Shown here in pieces: positions 23,646 through 35,100 of a stretch of DNA of 64,000 nucleotides. This DNA comes from Polytrichum commune (taxonomy: Eukaryota > Streptophyta > Polytrichopsida > Polytrichales > Polytrichaceae): assembly GCA_950295325.1 (NCBI GenBank), contig OX485808.1:39020527-39084526 (forward strand), written 5' to 3'. The translations under genes and the position numbers were made by a program. The notes below the pieces were generated by a model that saw only the letters and a program-made list of their open reading frames with translations, had not been told where the DNA came from and made no database searches. Positions within the stretch are counted from its first letter, which is position 1; each line of letters opens with the position of its first letter.

Positions 23646-24043
23646 TAGTGCCACCCTCTATAAATGTTACACCTATAAGTGTTAACCCTCTCTAAATGTT
23701 AACTTTCTTCTACTGCCCACATATTGCACACTATAAATGTTAAACGAGTCAACTATTAACAAAATGGTACTCCCTTTGTAAATTTGACTCTGCAAATGTT
23801 AATGAATGAAATACAACCACAATATGGTTTTCACCAAAGAATCATTGATTCATACTTCACCCGTGATTTGTAAACTTTATTGAATAAAGTATTGATTGGG
23901 TTTATATACATTCATAAACTTAACATTTGTATATTGGTCAAAAAAGCAATTTACTAATTTTCTAATTGTTAATTATTAGCACCTTTATAAATGTTAACTT
24001 TGATCCACTCCCGAGGGTTAACATCTATAGAGGGTAGACTGTA
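23646..24043. mobile_element. possible Tc1/mariner-pogo-like MITE
   Basis: Imperfect inverted ends: CCACCCTCTATAAATGTTA at the left and the reverse complement of TTAACATCTATAGAGGGTAG at the right, each next to TA. Internal copies of CTCTGCAAATGTTAA and CTCTCTAAATGTTAAC repeat the end motif. About 0.4 kb with no ORF. Confidence 0.5.
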
Positions 24044-24980
24044 CACTCTAAATCTCGTTGTATCATGCCGTTGGCAATCAAAGGAAGGTAATGGAGAATG
24101 TACATTATAAGTACTATCAACTAGGGAGCACATCAACTCGCCAAACGATCATTCTCTACTACCACACCTCAAACCATGATATCTCCTACAAGAGAGGACC
24201 CCGTACAATAGGGAGGGAAGCTTCAAATATTTTAGTACCCAAACTTAGTCTCCCACCAAACCAAATTGACACTACTATATAAGGTCCATACCTCCAACCG
24301 TTTGTGGCTCTCACTCTTCAAGCATTTCCATATCTCATTGTTGCCATTCCATGCGTTCAGAACCCTGTGAGGCCAAAACCACCCCCCTTAGGCGTCCTAG
24401 TCCGGGTGATGGTGTTGAGAATCACATGTATTGTTCGTATCAAAAGAATGATCTCTTTGCATCCCGAGGCATACATGTCATTTTGAATCACTTTGTTTAT
24501 TAGTAGTGACCGAATTGGCCTTCTCAAGAGTCCAACCGGCGGCCTTGGCAACACAAGCTCTCAAGGATATCCCCCTTTGGCCTTTGATTATTCTCTTCGT
24601 TACTTGACCATTGCTAGAGTCTTCCGCTTTCTCCATCGGCCTAACCTCCTTTGTCTCGCCAATGTGGATGTCCTCCGCTTCCTCCATTTTTTTTTATAAG
24701 TGATCGATTTTCTACCAAAAAGGATGTAAGTGTTGAAAAACACTCCCTTAATGGTTAGACACGCCCACACACAATTGCCTTGCGGCCACCCTTAATTCTA
24801 ACTATACTAAAAGTCCTAACTACTTTCCCATGGCTAACTAAGGTTTTAAAGAATCTAATGTGATAGATGCTAGAATATGTTTGCGCCTTATTGATTAGTT
24901 CCAACTTCAAGTAGCCTCTTAGCTTAATTAAATGTAAATGGTTTACCCAACCAGGTAACCTTTTAATTTAACTAGCTTAC
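24044..24980. other. unclear intergenic segment
   Basis: Short open frames occur on both strands near 24300-24690 with many prolines and serines, but no start context, motif or splice structure supports a gene. Confidence 0.4.
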
Positions 24981-24982
24981 AG

Positions 24983-25145
24983 CCTCGGCGCTCCAGGGCC
25001 TTAGCCCAGACCTCGGTGCTGCAAGGGCTTAGACCAGACTTCGGTGCTGCAAGGGCTTAGCCCAGACTTCGGTGAGCCAGGGGCCTTAACCCAGACTTCG
25101 GTGATCCAGGGGCCTTAGCCCAGACCTTGGTGCTGCAAGGGCTTA
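24983..25145. repeat. 28-29 bp tandem repeat, about six copies
   Basis: The unit CAGACTTCGGTGCTGCAAGG varies between copies, starting near 25008, 25035, 25063, 25092 and 25121, with a partial copy before. Confidence 0.9.
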
Positions 25146-25326
25146 ATCAAACCAAACTAAAATTTACCACAATCCACCTAATCACCTAATTAGTCAAAGG
25201 CCCACATGCGAGCCTTTCAACTACACACTAAATGTAATCCTCTCAAGATGCTTAATCGGACAATGGATAACTCTTTTATTCTTTGACTAATAAACTAATT
25301 AATTAACTAACAACATTAACTAATCT

Positions 25327-25470
25327 ACACACGTGGTTCCAAGCTCTAAGAGCTCACCTCCTTGAGAGGACTAGAGAGAGAGCTTAACTCCTTCACTTCA
25401 CTAAAAACTAATCAACCCACACACGTGGCTCAAGCTCTAAGAGCTCACCTCCTTGAGAGGACTAGATGGA
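25327..25470. repeat. direct duplication, about 49 bp spaced by 92 bp
   Basis: ACACACGTGG..CAAGCTCTAAGAGCTCACCTCCTTGAGAGG occurs at 25327 and 25420. A GAGAGG purine tract follows at 25500-25545. Confidence 0.9.
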
Positions 25471-26022
25471 GAGAGAGGAAAATGAGAGAGAAAACACCTT
25501 AAGTAGCAAAGAGGGAGAGAGGGAGAGAGGGAGAGAGAGGTGAGGATAGGGTGGGAGGATTAGCACCCCCAATCACAATCCTTTAACCTTCTCCTCCAAA
25601 GTAGGGACTAATCCCCATCAACCAAGCTTCCTTCTTCCTAAACTACCAAGGTGGATCCAAAAGTGGGCATTTAACCCGTGGAGCTCACCTTGCTTCACCT
25701 TACCCCCTACTCACATGATCAAGGCATACTCTTATTGAATTCAACCTTGAAATAATCACACAACACATTCTAAAGCCTAAACTTAAATCCAAACCACACT
25801 TCACTTTTTTTATGTTTTGTGAATAATCATAACACATCAAAGTCAAACTAAAATTGGTTTCAAAGAGTTAATCACCACATGTGGGCACCATTTTGGGCTC
25901 ACAAACCCACACATGCTGGTTTTAGCAGGTGCCGGCCCAAGTAGCTCATGCTTTGCCTGAGCCACTGCTCCCCGAAAAAATATGCCCTACGTGTAGTACG
26001 TACAATTCTAGGATGCCAGCGT

Positions 26023-26048
26023 GTGGTCCGTACAATTGTACGGACCAC
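26023..26048. repeat. 26-bp perfect palindrome
   Basis: GTGGTCCGTACAA and its reverse complement. Parts of the arm also occur near 7283-7315 (CCGTACAATTCGGACCAC). Confidence 0.95.
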
Positions 26049-26056
26049 TGCGATAG

Positions 26057-26848
26057 GGTGCCGAGGTTCCTCTCGGCCGAGAGGAACCTCCGTTGCCAAG
26101 GGCCAGCCTTGGATATCCAAGGCTCCTCTCGGCCGAGAGGAACCTAGAGGCCAGATTGTTACTGCACTTGAAAGATTGATGTATGTGACATGGGCATTTC
26201 ATGTGGGGAACATGAAGAGGACAACTTAGACCCTATCTCCAATGGAAATATTTTTTATAATTTGAACCTCGATCTTGACTACATCAAATGTCTTCCAATG
26301 CAGTTGTACAGGAGTGAAATTACACTCTCGGAACTGTGATTTCAGATTCCTATATGGGATCAGACAGGTCAACTAATAGCTCATTCGGCTAATTTTGTGA
26401 TGGAACACCTGAAGGAGAGTAACAAATAGATAACATGGAGGCAAAGCAGATTGTGCTTGTATAGTTCACCTAATTGACTATCTTAATTTCCCAACCACGG
26501 GCTTGTGTAATTGCTATGTGGGCCTATATTGGGAGAAAGGGAATATAGACTTTGACCTGTCATACGTTTTGCATCTCAACTCCAATTCTGGAAACTGCAA
26601 CTGACCTAGAACTTGAAGTGATTGTCTCACCGTATTGTATGGATAGAGGGTTTAGGGTTTGGACAAGTATTATGTTTAGGGCCAGCCTTGGATATCCAAG
26701 GCTCCTCTTGGCCGAGAGGAACCTAGAGGATATCTAGGCTCCAAGGAGGTTCCTCTCGGCCAAGAGGAACCTAGAGGCCATATTCTGGATATCCAAGGCT
26801 GGCCCTTGGCAACGGAGGTTCCTCTCGGCCGAGAGGAACCTCGGCACC
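26057..26848. repeat. fold-back element, 63-bp perfect inverted ends built from CTCGGCCGAG palindromes
   Basis: Arms 26057-26119 and 26786-26848 are exact reverse complements around 666 bp. Each arm holds the 28-bp palindrome with core CTCGGCCGAG (26063-26090 and 26815-26842) and a CCTTGGATATCCA segment. Extra palindromes occur just inside at 26124-26141, about 26704-26720 and about 26747-26771. No ORF of note lies between them. Confidence 0.9.
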
Positions 26849-27312
26849 ATTTTAGGTGTCAGGGTCATGTTAAATGGTGCCGACAAAAGATGTCTTTTGT
26901 TTAACATGACCTCAAAAGACACCTCAAAAGACACGTTTAACATGTCCTCAAAAGACATCTAACCCTTCATGAAGGGAAGGCATGGTAAAATAAAGGCCAT
27001 AATTATTCGAACATTACTGAAACGTGGCGGATGCACTGGGTTATGTAATGGGTAAAATAGACACGGGTGGAGTTAGGTCTGATGCGTGTCAGGAGCAACA
27101 CCCATAAATGAAAATGAATTTTTTAAATTTGTAGTCGAATCTTGGCAATTCGTTATGTTTAGTACTTCGAGTTAAACATGGTTTAGGGTTTAGGCTATTT
27201 TAGGCTATTTATTACCTTAAGGTTGTTGATACGAGTGGATGATCTATCATGTATTAATTGGGTGGAGTTGGTTCTGATGGGTAGTAGGACCAACAAACAC
27301 TCAGGGTAAAGC

Positions 27313-27338
27313 AGGTTCCACTCGGGCGAGTGGAACCT
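27313..27338. repeat. 26-bp palindrome AGGTTCCACTCGG/GCGAGTGGAACCT
   Basis: One mismatched central pair. A member of the CTCG...CGAG palindrome group with a different arm (GGTTCCA). Confidence 0.9.
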
Positions 27339-27350
27339 CAATTCAGAGCG

Positions 27351-27375
27351 TTTAGGGTTTAGGGTTTAGGGTTTA
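27351..27375. repeat. interstitial TTTAGGG telomere-like tract
   Basis: Three and a half plant telomere units (TTTAGGG). Too short to be a chromosome end. Confidence 0.9.
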
Positions 27376-27549
27376 AGTTTCTAGGTAAGACACGGTTAAT
27401 AAAAGGCTATATTTTTGGTCATATTAATATAGGTTTCGGATGCAAATGGGCTATCTATCAGGTTAGGTAGATATTGTGGTGTTAGTTCTCGTGCGTGAGG
27501 GGCAACATCTTTATTGATTGATGAAGTTACGTGTGTTGTTATCAGGGTA

Positions 27550-28053
27550 ATGGAGCAAATGGAACTAGAGCATTTGAGTTCCGAGGAGGTGAGTTATTCT
27601 TGTAGTTTGTAATGTGATGTAAACTTAATGTGGTATTAGGGGTTTTACGTTAAGGGTAAACATATTATCATGATTCTACAATGCAAGGATCATCACTCTC
27701 TGAAGCGGTATTTACGGAAGACGAGGCCGATGTTGGCATTGAGGACATTGATGTAGATTGCAGCGGGCTTAAAAAGGAGGATGCTTGTAAACGCGACCGG
27801 CCTAAATTTGGCAAAAAGAATTTGCCGTAATGTCAATCCAATGGATTGTGTGGAAGACAAGTGTCTTGGAGAAGATAATGTGGGTGTGCTTATTATGGAG
27901 CCATTGGAGGGAATGATGGACATGGGATGGGTGTTCTCCTTACGAATGTGGCCCCTTACTTGTGTTTATCACCAGAGGTATACTCTTACACACCACCTCC
28001 TAGTGAGCACACGCAGGTTGTGTGTGCAAACCACATTGCTAGAAAGACGGAAG
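27550..28053 (+). pseudogene. 5' part of a DUF7869-type transposase-like gene, cut by the retrotransposon
   Basis: A start ATG at 27550 opens a 13-codon exon ending at GAG|GTGAGT. A second exon after ATGCAAG reads an acidic then basic chain (TEDEADVGIEDIDVD, KKEDACKRDRPKFGKK). A third segment ends at the insertion site. Removing one GGAAG copy, the frame of the third segment continues into the frame open at 46036. The phase of the first junction does not fit simply, so exon borders are tentative. Confidence 0.4.
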
Positions 28054-28089
28054 TGTTAAGCATAACATTATGAATCACAAGAGACTTCA

Positions 28090-28233
28090 AATGGAACTGA
28101 GAAAATTGCAAAGCAAAGACAGACCCTAACCCATCACAATGGAATTGAGACAATTGCAAAGCAAAGACAGACCCTAACCCATCACAATGGAATTGAGACA
28201 ATTGCAAAGCAAAGACAGACCCTAACCCATCAC
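28090..28233. repeat. 48-bp unit, three tandem copies in the U3 of the 5' LTR
   Basis: Copies 28090-28137, 28138-28185 and 28186-28233. The first differs at two positions (GGAACTGAGAAAATT against GGAATTGAGACAATT). Confidence 0.97.
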
Positions 28234-28894
28234 CGGAATGAAGAGGAGCTAACACCGAACAGAAGCTCGAAAGCTTGGGAGCTCTCGGCCTCGGGCTTAG
28301 GAGAGCGGCCACGGGAATAGGCCCTCTTTCCCGCGGCTTTACAAGGAGGACGCACGGCTTTAGGAGCCGGTACCTACGGCTATAGGATCCCAGCGCATTA
28401 ACCAAGGGGATTAAGTATTTAGCAAAGGGGATTAAGTACTTAGCACAAGGGAACTTTAAATTAGAAATACTTAGTAAGTATGAAGGACTTATAATAGGAT
28501 TATAGGGGTATATTAGAATGTTGAGGATGTATGAATATCCGAAGAGACATAATTATGGAATATATTAGAATGTAGGATTTTGAGAACATGATTATAAGAA
28601 TTTTAGATTCTTATGATACATAGACACTATGAAGACATTAAGGATAATATAGGAATAGGGTACATTCTACGAGCATGTTCCAAGTACCAAATATCGGAAT
28701 TGATACAATCAAAGATTTGATTGACTATCAAGGAGAATATAGTGAAATCTTGGTAGTGAGGACATTAGTATAGCAAAATGGTTGTAACCGTTTATGATAG
28801 ATAGAATCTACATATTTTGAAGATAGTTAGTTATCTAGAAAAATAGTGATAACAACCACTATTATTATGGATTCAAGGATAGGAAGAAAAAAAC

Positions 28895-28902
28895 TATATA
28901 AG
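28895..28902 (+). promoter_or_regulatory. probable LTR TATA box
   Basis: TATATAAG, about 840 bp into the LTR, followed by a region suited to a transcription start. The same box lies at 44710-44717 in the other LTR. Confidence 0.6.
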
Positions 28903-30221
28903 GGAAACAAATTAGGAGACCTACACCTCATTTTATACACAACGAAGTTATCTTAAATTTGAGTGTCAAGAATCACTTGAAGCTTTTGTAACTCTCCTCT
29001 CGAGGAACCTTTGCAATACATTTATCTTTTCTACAAATGTGTGTGACCTTTCTACCTCTCTCTCAAATTGTCTTACAAAGTTTGTCAAGCAGTACTTGGA
29101 ACTTGAGTGATTGAGCAACCGAGAGTAGAGTAGATTGAGTAGACTCTTTTGAGAAAGAACTCAAAAGATAGTGCGAGGGTGAGAACAAAGCGCTCAAGAC
29201 AAATTGGAGAATCAATGGGACTTTGAGAGAGATTGAATTGAGAAAGCGATTGTTAAACTTGAGTGAAAGAAACAAGATTATCTCTCAAAGCGGAACTTAT
29301 CATTGATCTCCTCAAAAGGGAATTATAAATATACATGTGATTGAATGATTGAAGAATTATATGCATGTTTAAAGCAAAACCACTTAACGATTACAAACTC
29401 CTTCAAAAGATGAGGAGCTTATTATTGAAAACTACATAATTGACTTATAAGTATTATACTACATATTGATTGTTGAACTTGTGATTGACAAGAATGATGA
29501 AGACATTAATTCACATCAAAGTTTGAATACATATGAATGAAGTAATATTGATATAAGATAATCTACTTACTACAATTGTTATTGAAGCTTCTTACTTTAA
29601 GATTCTTTGTGAGTTGTTGGATGTCATTACAATTTGAAGGATTATCTATTCAAGAAAAGATCTCTCTCTCTCTTGAGCAAAACTCAAGAGAGATAGGTTT
29701 ACTTCTCGTCATCAAGAAACACTTTGAAGTTAAACGTGACATTGCAAAACAATCAATGATGTGTTCATGAAATTATAACCACTATATATATACATGTCAA
29801 GTTACAATATTATAAGTAGTAACACTTGAGCTTAAAAAGGAAGACTCAAGAATATTAGATCTTCCTCATCGTTATAAGATTATTATCAATTGTGTAATTG
29901 ATGTGTATGAACTACAAAACTTAATGATTCATAGAACTTATTGAAACTATATGCTATTGTTACACCTCTTGAAGCTTTCTTAAATCTAAAGGTTCTTATT
30001 GTCAATGATGCCTTACATTGAGAACAAGAACTAAGATAATGAGATTGTGTTCACTCCGATAATATATTCATACCATAAGGAGAAGAGAGGAGTTATTAAA
30101 TTGAGGACCGAACATATTAATGAGGCACGGTAGTTCTCAAGCGAATATAAATTTACGTGATGAGCATCGTGAGTCTTCTTAGCTAATTTTGCAAAGGAAC
30201 GACCCACGGCGTCCATCATTT

Positions 30222-30239
30222 TGGCGACCATGCTGGGGA
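30222..30239 (+). other. primer-binding site
   Basis: TGGCGACCATGCTGGGGA starts 3 nt after the LTR. TGG pairs with the CCA end of a tRNA. The exact tRNA needs a database match. Confidence 0.75.
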
Positions 30240-30419
30240 TTCTTGCCATTAATGTGTCTCGGTGATTTTTAAGTGTGAAAGGGACGAAAGCGGAGGTTCT
30301 TGGCGAATGCGTTAACTAAGCACGTGGAGAATTACGCCAAGAAGAGCGGATAACCGCAACGTCATATCTACCAATTGGAACTTAACACGATTCGGAGATA
30401 ATGCGCCTTACTAGTAAGA

Positions 30420-31687
30420 ATGTCAAATGAGAAGAGACATACGGAAGACGACCGGGAGATACGTGATACGTTGAATGAATTAAACTTCATCACTTTTTGC
30501 GAGGCGATACTCAAGGAGACCGAAATTCAAGAGAAATTCTATCAAGTGGAGAATGAGGAATCCCTACTTTACAAATTGTGGCACACAACGGAAGAAATTT
30601 CAAATGAGCAACAACTCCAATTGGAACATTAAACCAAAAGAAACTAGAGCAAACAACAAAGAAGAACTAGTATCGAATTGGCCATGGGAATATCCAAACT
30701 ACATCAAAGAATCTAACCAAGAAGGAGAATGGACTAGCACCAACCGATTTCTCGGATTAATCATATGTATGAACCGATTATACATCAACCAAGCGGTGAG
30801 ATGTTTTGAAGAAAGGCGAATTAGTTTCACGTACCGATCGGAGTTTGAAAGAAGAATCAACGAGTTACCCGAAGAGTTACAAGCTATCATTTTCTCGAAA
30901 GTGTGGAACAAAGGCAAGGATACATTGTGGGAGTGCATGCCGGGAACAACGAAGCAAAGTGGGTACCATTATAATCAAGAAGGGTTCCTTTACGACTTAT
31001 ACTACACACGAGTAATGGTACCAACTATGATCAATGATTCCTTGGTTTGAAAACATCCATTGCCACGATAACTTACGAGAAAGATTAGAAGAAGGATCCA
31101 AAGAAAAGCAATTAATTGGACCACTTGAAGCCTCATACATCGAAGAATCAATTCTAAAAAGAATTGAGGATTCAAACGTAAAGGGATTATTTGTGATCGA
31201 GGATCTTATAGAAGACATAGGAGATGCGAGTCATTGGCCTTGGGAATACCCAAAGTTTAATTGGGACAAAAAGGTACTAACTCAATATGAAGGAGTAAAG
31301 AGGTTCCATGACTTGATGTGGAACATGCACAAAGTATACAAGAAGAGAGCAACCAAGAATTTCGTCAAGAAGCAAATAGGATTTACTTATCGATCGGAGT
31401 TTGAGAGGAGACTCTACGAACTACCGGAAGATCTACAAGCAAAGATATTCTCAAAAGTGTGGAATCACGGGAGAATTGGAACCGGAAAGTGGGCGAAAGA
31501 CGCCACAAGTCATAGAGGATACCACTACCCAAAAGAGGGACTATTATACAACATCTATTTTGAAAAGGTGATGATTAAACTCTACAACGGACTAGAAAGA
31601 TTGGAGAAGAGTGAGCGGGAGGTGACCACGATTAGAAGATCAAAACGTATAGCAAAAGAGAATTCATTGGGGAGAAAGAGAGACTAG
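30420..31687 (+). CDS. pre-gag ORFs with a duplicated WPWEYP...FSKVWN domain
   Basis: Three overlapping open stretches in three frames (30420-30632, 30553-31050, 31034-31687). Two copies of a domain are seen 556 bp apart. Copy 1 is SNWPWEYPNYIK ... FTYRSEFERRINELPEEL..IIFSKVWN. Copy 2 is SHWPWEYPKFNW ... FTYRSEFERRLYELPEDL..KIFSKVWN. Both end in a GYHY..EG.LY segment. Copy 2 is intact and ends in a basic tail (RRSKRIAKENSLGRKRD). Copy 1 is spread over two frames, so it carries frameshifts or was never one chain. I do not recognise the domain. Its place between PBS and gag suggests an accessory protein or a gag N-terminal precursor. Confidence 0.55.
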
Positions 31688-31696
31688 ATTAAGAAT

Positions 31697-32186
31697 ATCC
31701 TAAGAGTTGTACTAGCGAAAGGATGAGATAGATACACATAATTGAAGCCGGGAGGGCCGATTAGGGGTGATCTTGGGTCATGCTAAGTAGCGTTAACGTA
31801 CGACAAAGAGGAAGAGAAAATTAAATTGAGTGTTTCCTAAGAACCGTACTAGCGAAAGGATGAATATAGGTGCACATAGTTGAAGCCGGGAGGGCCAACT
31901 AGGGTGATCTAAGATCATGCTAAGTAGTGTTAATGTACGACGAAGAGGAAGACACTAGGGAACGAAGCCGTTCGCCGCCATCTAGGAGAGAGGCCGAGGC
32001 CGAACGTAGGCACATTAACCGTATGCAACACGGAGTAAACCCCAATAGCGAGGAAGGGCCAACTAGGGTGATCTAAGATCATGCTAAGTAGTGTTAATGT
32101 ACGACGAAGAGGAAGACACTAGGGAATGAAGCCGTTCGCCGCCATCTAGGAGAGAGGCCGAGGCCGAACGTAGGCACATTAACCGT
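31697..32186. repeat. tandem repeats in the retrotransposon leader
   Basis: A block with GTACTAGCGAAAGGATGA and GAAGCCGGGAGGGCC occurs twice (about 31710 and 31848). A block with GGGCCAACTAGGGTGATCTAAGATCATGC through the gag start codon region occurs twice about 154 bp apart (31898-32050 and 32056-32220). The gag ATG is therefore duplicated; the upstream copy (near 32022) soon runs into a stop. Confidence 0.85.
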
Positions 32187-35100
32187 ATGCAACACGGAGT
32201 AAACCCCAATAGCGAGGAAGGAAGAGCCGAGAGACAAAGAAGAGAGAGAGCGGAACGATACGAGAGACGGGCAAAACAAAGAGCCGAAGGTCTTGAAGTA
32301 TCTAGATCACCATCCCCATCACTAACAAACGATAATCTAGACCGACCATCACCTTACGAATACGGAGATATAAATAGAGAGGAGCAAGGAGATACCGTCA
32401 CTCCATTAGGAACATTCGAGACATACAATAGAGAGGGAATACCCCGGAATATTAATTTCGATCAAGACACACAAGAAAGTATAATAGAAAACGAAAATTC
32501 GACAACAACTCAAAGTGAGGAACCAACATCAAGACAAGTCAACCAAGCCTTTGAAGAATTTTTACAACAAGTAAGAGCTAGTGAACAAGCATTCAACTAT
32601 AGGGTACCAATTAATAGCACAACAAGTTCCGGGACAACAACATTAGGAACAAACCTCGGACATTCCGGAGGAGGAAGAGGAAGTGGAACTATAGCAATGT
32701 CGGGAGGAGCACCACCTCCCCCGAGAAGAGGGAAGATACCTCTTCCCACATACAAAGGAAAAGAGGATCCGGACACGTACATACAAGAGTATGTCAATAT
32801 ATGTCATGCCAATCAAGAAGGAACCGATGCGGAGAAACTAAGATTGTTTCCGGTGACTCTAAAGAAAAAGGCACTAGAATGGTACACTCAATTTCCCGCA
32901 AATCACTTTTTGAATTGGAACGATTTAAAGACAACTTTTATCCAACGTTTCCGATCAACCAAATCGGAAGGGGAGATCATCAACAACTTGTCACATGTAA
33001 AACAAAAGAAAGATAAATCGGTGGAAGAGTTTTATGAGCGAGTAATGGTAGCGGCGGCTAAAATTCAACCCGCACCGGGAGAACAAATTAGAAAAACTTG
33101 GTTCATAAATGGACTAAGGAAAGAATACGAGAAGTATGTGAACATTTTACCAAGTGATACTTTGGAAGAGGCACTAGCTTCGGCACGAAAAATTGAAATG
33201 AGCAAAACTAAGAAAGAGAGAATGAAAGAAGACGAATCAAGTGAAGATTCAAGTAGCGATTCCGACGGAGAAGCGCGGAGAAAGAAGAAAAAGGGAAAGG
33301 CTAAGAAAGCCGAAATTACCAAAGATGATCTAAAAGCCCTTAAACAAGAGATAGAGGAACTAGCAATCGGAACTCGGAAGTTTAGGACGGGAGTCACTTG
33401 CCGGAGATGCCACAACGAAGGCCATTATCCAAACGAGTGCCAATTAAAGAGTTGCACAAATTGCAATAGTACTACCCACAATACAAACGAATGTGTTTAT
33501 GATGGAAGAAGGCGAGAAAGGAGATATGGAGTGAATCAAGTACAACCACAATTTAACAACAACCGGAGAAGGGCGGGAGCCGAACCTCCGAGATTTAGAG
33601 ATGAAGATAGACCGCGGTTCGGGGAGAATCGGCGAGATATGAGATACCCCTATCAAGGGAGAGATAAGCAAAGGGATGAAGAATACCCCTATCACGGGCA
33701 GGAATACCGAAGAGGAGATCGGTACCCGTATGACAATTACCGGAGGGAAGCGACATACCCCTACCGAAGCCAATACTACCCAAGGGAAGAAGCATACCCC
33801 TTTACAGGCGGCCCTAGAGGACCTATTAATCACGGGAGATTGGAATACCCAAGAGATGTGATGGACAACAATGGCCAAAAAGCCGCGCCGAGAATCGGGT
33901 ACACTGGCCTACCGCGACGGGAAGGCAACGCCGACGAGTGCTATTATTGTCATCAACAGGGTCATAGAAAGCCGGAGTGCTCATTGTTTAGGAAACATCA
34001 AGATGAAGCGAATGAATACGCGAAGAAGCCCATGGTGGCGGCAAATGTAGTGACACCAAGTGTGTGTGTGATGACGAGAGCCCAAAGAGCGGCGAAAGAA
34101 AACTCTAAGGAAGAGAGTGAATCGGAAGATGAAGAAGATGATAGAAAGAGCGAAGACTCGGAGAATAGCGATAGTGATGATGAAAAGGATACCATAAAGG
34201 TTATGGATGAAGAAAGCGAAGAGCTTAGTGAGAATGAGAATGAGCCAAAGAATAGGCGAAAAGAACACGAGTCACAAGTGTTGCGGGATGCACCGGAGGA
34301 CTCGGAGTGGAAGAAGAAGCGGGAGATACACCGCCAAGTAACGAATACGATCAAGGAGATCCAACGGGAAGCGGGCGAAGATCTTTTAGAGCCAGAAGAC
34401 CTGGCCCCAAAGTACCGAAAGTCAGCTAAGGAAAAAGCGACGAAAGAAGAACCCCGGACGAGGGTAGGACAAATTATTCGAAAAGTACTAGATTCAACTC
34501 AAGCAAATATCACGATAGGGCAACTTTTGGAGATAGCCCCTTATTGTAAAAGAAAAGTAATGGAAGCAATTTGTACGAACGGGCGAGATGAGAGGGAAGT
34601 ACCTCAAACATATCTCGTAGCCACGAAAGACTTTGATGAAGAAATGCCGATGATAACGGTATGGACTAAGAATCGACGAATATCCAACGTGTTACTAGAT
34701 GGAGGATCGGGAGTGAATATTATTACGGACACTTTGATGGATAAATTGGGAATAGAAAAACAACTTGAAGTGGCACCATTTACAATCAAAATGGCGGATC
34801 AAAGGAAGGTAACGCCACTTGGGATCATCAAGAATTTGAAAATCAATATTGGAGGATTAACTTTTAAGATCACCGTGACGGTGATAAGGATGGAGAATCA
34901 AGAGAATAGTTACTCAATGCTACTTGGACGACCATGGCTTAAGCAAGCACGTGCCAAGCATGATTGGGGAAAGAGTCAACTAATTTTGTATCAAAATGGA
35001 ATAGATGTATGTATTGGTACTAATCGAAGACCAAAACTTCCGGATTCATCAAGACCAATCAATATCGAAGGATTTGATTGGGAAGCCGGATTAACTGATG

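Larger units (their letters stand above)
28054..30218 (+). repeat. 5' LTR (2165 bp)
   Basis: Carries three copies of a 48-bp unit (28090-28233), whereas the 3' LTR has one. This explains the 96-bp length difference. Small ORFs inside are not supported as genes. Confidence 0.96.

Noticed and set aside
24304-24699. Small ORFs on both strands
   Set aside because: Overlapping antisense frames without splice sites or motifs.
27351-27375. Telomere end
   Set aside because: Only three and a half units, in the middle of other sequence.
29063-30249. Short ORFs inside the LTRs
   Set aside because: Present in both LTRs, AT-rich, with no motifs.
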